A DNA stretch of 64,000 bases from Balneolaceae bacterium (GTDB lineage: Bacteria; Bacteroidota; Rhodothermia; Balneolales; Balneolaceae). The stretch's first letter is position 1. Every line of letters starts with the position of its first letter. This document shows, piece after piece, positions 62,012 to 64,000 of this stretch. The notes under the pieces are model-generated. The model ran no database searches. It saw only the letters and a list, made by a program, of their open reading frames with translations, and was not told where the DNA came from. The DNA is taken from contig JAEPQE010000002.1 in NCBI GenBank assembly GCA_017640665.1, forward strand, positions 434,001-498,000. The letters run 5' to 3'. The translations under genes were made by a program, and so were the position numbers.

Positions 62012-63202
62012 TTAATAAGTCAAAATATCATCAAAACTTGGGGGGTGCGTTTTTGGGCGCTTCAGTTCAAGCTTATAGATAGCTTGCCCTAGTTTTGCCA
62101 TAAAGGGAAAGGCAATTTCATCATATTCGTAGTTATTGTCATTAAAAATCTGATTGGCATTGGTATGAATAACTACACTTAAAAAGAACTCTATGCCTTT
62201 TTCTTCATCCATGATGTAGGCATTGTCTATAGTATAACCATAGGCTAAACCGATTTTGTTGAAGATCCGAATATTACCCGGCATTCTAACTCCGGGCTCT
62301 GAGCCGTAGATCACAAATTTTGCGTAAGAATCCCAGTATTGTGCCGTATCCTGATAGACTTCTATTTCTGATTCTCTTGGCAGGATGGAACTGTATTTAA
62401 GTACTAATTTTCGATCTTCTGGTCTTAAGTCAAAAGCCTTGGCAGGAAACTTCTCCGGAAAAATAAACGCCTTTATCATTTCGTGTTGTTCATCTAACGG
62501 AAAAAAATTCTTGGCAGTAAAATCGAAAGATTCGTTAATCAGCTCTCCCCCGGAATTGTACCCTACCCCCTTTTTAATAGGTGTTGGACTTTCATAATTC
62601 CCTGTACCGACTTTCATATCCTGCTCGTACAAAAGCTGATCTGCTTCATACAATCTGATTGGGTTTGTATGGGCGTTTTCTTCTTTTGAAAGAGCTATAC
62701 TCAGTCGATGAAGAAGCCTTGTGTCGGTGTATCCTTTTTCCTGAAGATTTGCGTTTAGCTCATCCTGACCTATAAATTCATACAATCGGTTAAAGGCATC
62801 ATTATCAGAGACCAACATTATTTTCTTTGAATAATGAGCTACAGAAGGTTCCAGATTGGGAGCAGTTGAATCAACTTTAACTTCTGATTGTCTGGAATAT
62901 GAACTATCTATTTCCATCCTTGCATCCGCGGGAATATCAAGTTCATTCATTTTTTCCAGTGCAAGTAAAACCGCAGGGAATTTTACAGTACTCGCAGGGT
63001 AGAAATATTCTTCTTCATCTAATTTGTAGCTGAACGTTGTAAAAGTAGGCTGGTTTAAACTGTCTCTATCAATTTGAGTGTAAAGAATCTGAACTTCATG
63101 GTCAGGATTTGCGGCTACCGAGTTTAAATCCGGATCAGACTTTATTATATGAGCCAGAAGGTCTTGTGACTTCTTACATGAAATTAAGGCCCCAGCTAAC
63201 AT
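62012..63202 (-). CDS. Class A beta-lactamase-fold serine hydrolase, probable lipoprotein
   Basis: 396 aa from the only standard start, ATG 63202. Motifs of the penicillin-recognising fold: Ser71-x2-Lys74 (PASTVKF) and Ser-Asp-Asn at 132-134 (VSDNDAF), but the KTG box reads KIG (FNKIGLAYG), so beta-lactam turnover is doubtful. Residues before Cys9 (LAGALISC) are only part of a lipoprotein signal. The frame continues upstream as IKSILFL, giving a normal signal if translation began at the ATC of 63221-63223. No ATG, GTG or TTG lies between the upstream stop (63245) and 63202. The start is thus non-standard, or the gene is mutated. Its usual partners are unknown. Confidence 0.75.
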   Translation of the reverse strand: MLAGALISCKKSQDLLAHIIKSDPDLNSVAANPDHEVQILYTQIDRDSLNQPTFTTFSYKLDEEEYFYPASTVKFPAVLLALEKMNELDIPADARMEIDSSYSRQSEVKVDSTAPNLEPSVAHYSKKIMLVSDNDAFNRLYEFIGQDELNANLQEKGYTDTRLLHRLSIALSKEENAHTNPIRLYEADQLLYEQDMKVGTGNYESPTPIKKGVGYNSGGELINESFDFTAKNFFPLDEQHEMIKAFIFPEKFPAKAFDLRPEDRKLVLKYSSILPRESEIEVYQDTAQYWDSYAKFVIYGSEPGVRMPGNIRIFNKIGLAYGYTIDNAYIMDEEKGIEFFLSVVIHTNANQIFNDNNYEYDEIAFPFMAKLGQAIYKLELKRPKTHPPSFDDILTY

Positions 63203-63430
63203 TAAGAACAGAATTGACTTGATAGAGATATTGATTTTTAAGAATTAAATTACAAAGCAAACCCTGAAGCAAGCTCAATTTTTCTTCAGAATTTTAGACT
63301 TCAATCAATAAGGATTATAGAGATTATGAAAGGAATATCAAATTTGTTTACTGATCACAATACAAAGAAACCTCTACATTTATAATCTAGATGCAATTAT
63401 CAGAAATACAGTTAATCTGTCTCAAAATTA

Positions 63431-63844
63431 TTACTTCTGTGTTACTCCTGATAAATATTTAACCAACGCATCTATCTGATCTTTGTCCAATATTTTTCCA
63501 TAATCAGGCATTATCCCCTCGCGAAATCCATCGGCAATAGTCTGATCAGGGTATTGGATAGAGTTCTTTAAATATTCCTGAGATTCCCGATTTGCTATAT
63601 CAAACAAATTAGGGCCTATGCTTTCTTTCCCTTCTTCCAGCGAATGACATCCAATACAACCTCTTGTTTCGAATAACATCTCTCCAAAGGCTATTGGGTT
63701 GTGTTCATCAACGGTCTGGAGTTTTTCACGAATATCGGCCACCAGAGTGAACTCGAAAACAATAAACAATGCGAAAACAGAAATTAGAATTAATATTGGT
63801 ACTGCAAAAAAATATCTGATTGCGAGCTTAGTTTTATTTTCCAT
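63431..63844 (-). CDS. Membrane-anchored cytochrome c
   Basis: 137 aa. One N-terminal span (~12-32, FFAVPILILISVFALFIVF) anchors a small c-type cytochrome with a single haem site Cys63-x2-Cys66-His67 (RGCIGCHSL) and a probable axial Met112 (REGIMPDYG). Size and layout match small electron carriers that pass electrons to cytochrome c oxidase or other acceptors. The partner is not in the window. Confidence 0.9.
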   Translation of the reverse strand: MENKTKLAIRYFFAVPILILISVFALFIVFEFTLVADIREKLQTVDEHNPIAFGEMLFETRGCIGCHSLEEGKESIGPNLFDIANRESQEYLKNSIQYPDQTIADGFREGIMPDYGKILDKDQIDALVKYLSGVTQK

Positions 63845-63969
63845 TATCGATTGATTTGGTTGTTAAATCGTGTATATCAATCGTAAAGAAATTCTTAAAC
63901 CGTATTGTAGTGATTCATAAATCAGTAGAACTATTTTACACCTTTTGTTCGGGAGTAAAAAACGACTCA

Positions 63970-63990
63970 TTATAAATCAAAAATTTATAA
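63970..63990. repeat. AT-rich inverted repeat at the window edge
   Basis: TTATAAAT (63970-63977) and ATTTATAA (63983-63990) are complementary across 5 nt. All A/T, upstream of the cytochrome gene; may be an operator or chance. Confidence 0.25.
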
Positions 63991-64000
63991 ATCTAGTTGG

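Noticed and set aside
1-64000. tRNA, rRNA, CRISPR arrays or insertion sequences
   Set aside because: No cloverleaf, repeat-spacer array, transposase or terminal inverted repeats of that kind were found by reading.

Overview
The window reads as a chromosomal segment of an AT-leaning, Gram-negative bacterium of the Bacteroidota/Rhodothermota/Balneolota group. A Balneolaceae-like member is my best inference, without a database search. Three observations support this. The subtilase at 59920-61791 ends in a type IX secretion (Por) sorting domain. Several promoters fit the Bacteroidota pattern TTG-N(~19-20)-TAnnTTTG rather than the E. coli pattern. Signal peptides of outer-membrane lipoproteins and a giant OmpA-type protein indicate an outer membrane. 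No tRNA, rRNA, CRISPR array or complete insertion sequence was seen.

Layout. 1-4284 (minus): the N-terminal part of a secreted amidohydrolase-like protein, then a tightly packed recO - htrA-like protease - LPP20-like lipoprotein set, and a single-domain response regulator. 4295-23891 (minus): a ~19.6 kb run of four secreted proteins of 161, 894, 2392 and 3040 aa built from DUF11, SdrD-B, GEVED, LamG and beta-helix modules. The 2392-aa member carries a predicted beta-barrel and OmpA domains. The run is translationally chained into the response regulator. This is the most unusual locus of the window. 24235-28579: a DUF58 / membrane partner / BatA von Willebrand set with a divergent M23 lipoprotein inside it. 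28660-34827: mfd, a Sua5/TsaC enzyme and an SSS-family sodium symporter. 35085-37441: a small membrane protein, a 7TM AraC regulator, an SRPBCC protein and a TfoX-N-like protein. 37470-42727: M42 aminopeptidase, hotdog thioesterase, HD phosphohydrolase, hybrid histidine kinase.

42798-52279 (minus): mgtE-thyA-folA, and the classical fatty-acid cluster DUF177-rpmF-plsX-fabH-fabD-fabG-acpP-fabF-rnc. 52333-55266 (minus): pfkA-pgi-deoxynucleoside kinase. 55369-59507 (plus): polyprenyl synthase - LpxH-like hydrolase - class A penicillin-binding protein, an envelope-building operon. 59508-64000: a less dense region with the T9SS-sorted S8 protease, two decayed fragments of one ancestral coding sequence on either side of it, a class A beta-lactamase-fold serine hydrolase with an abnormal start, and a membrane-anchored cytochrome c.

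Most of the window is housekeeping: lipid, nucleotide, cell wall and repair. The candidates for new biology are the DUF11/OmpA surface operon with its regulator, an unrecognised duplicated ~210-residue Cys-bounded module inside the giant protein, and the remnant-flanked S8 protease with a palindrome over its promoter.
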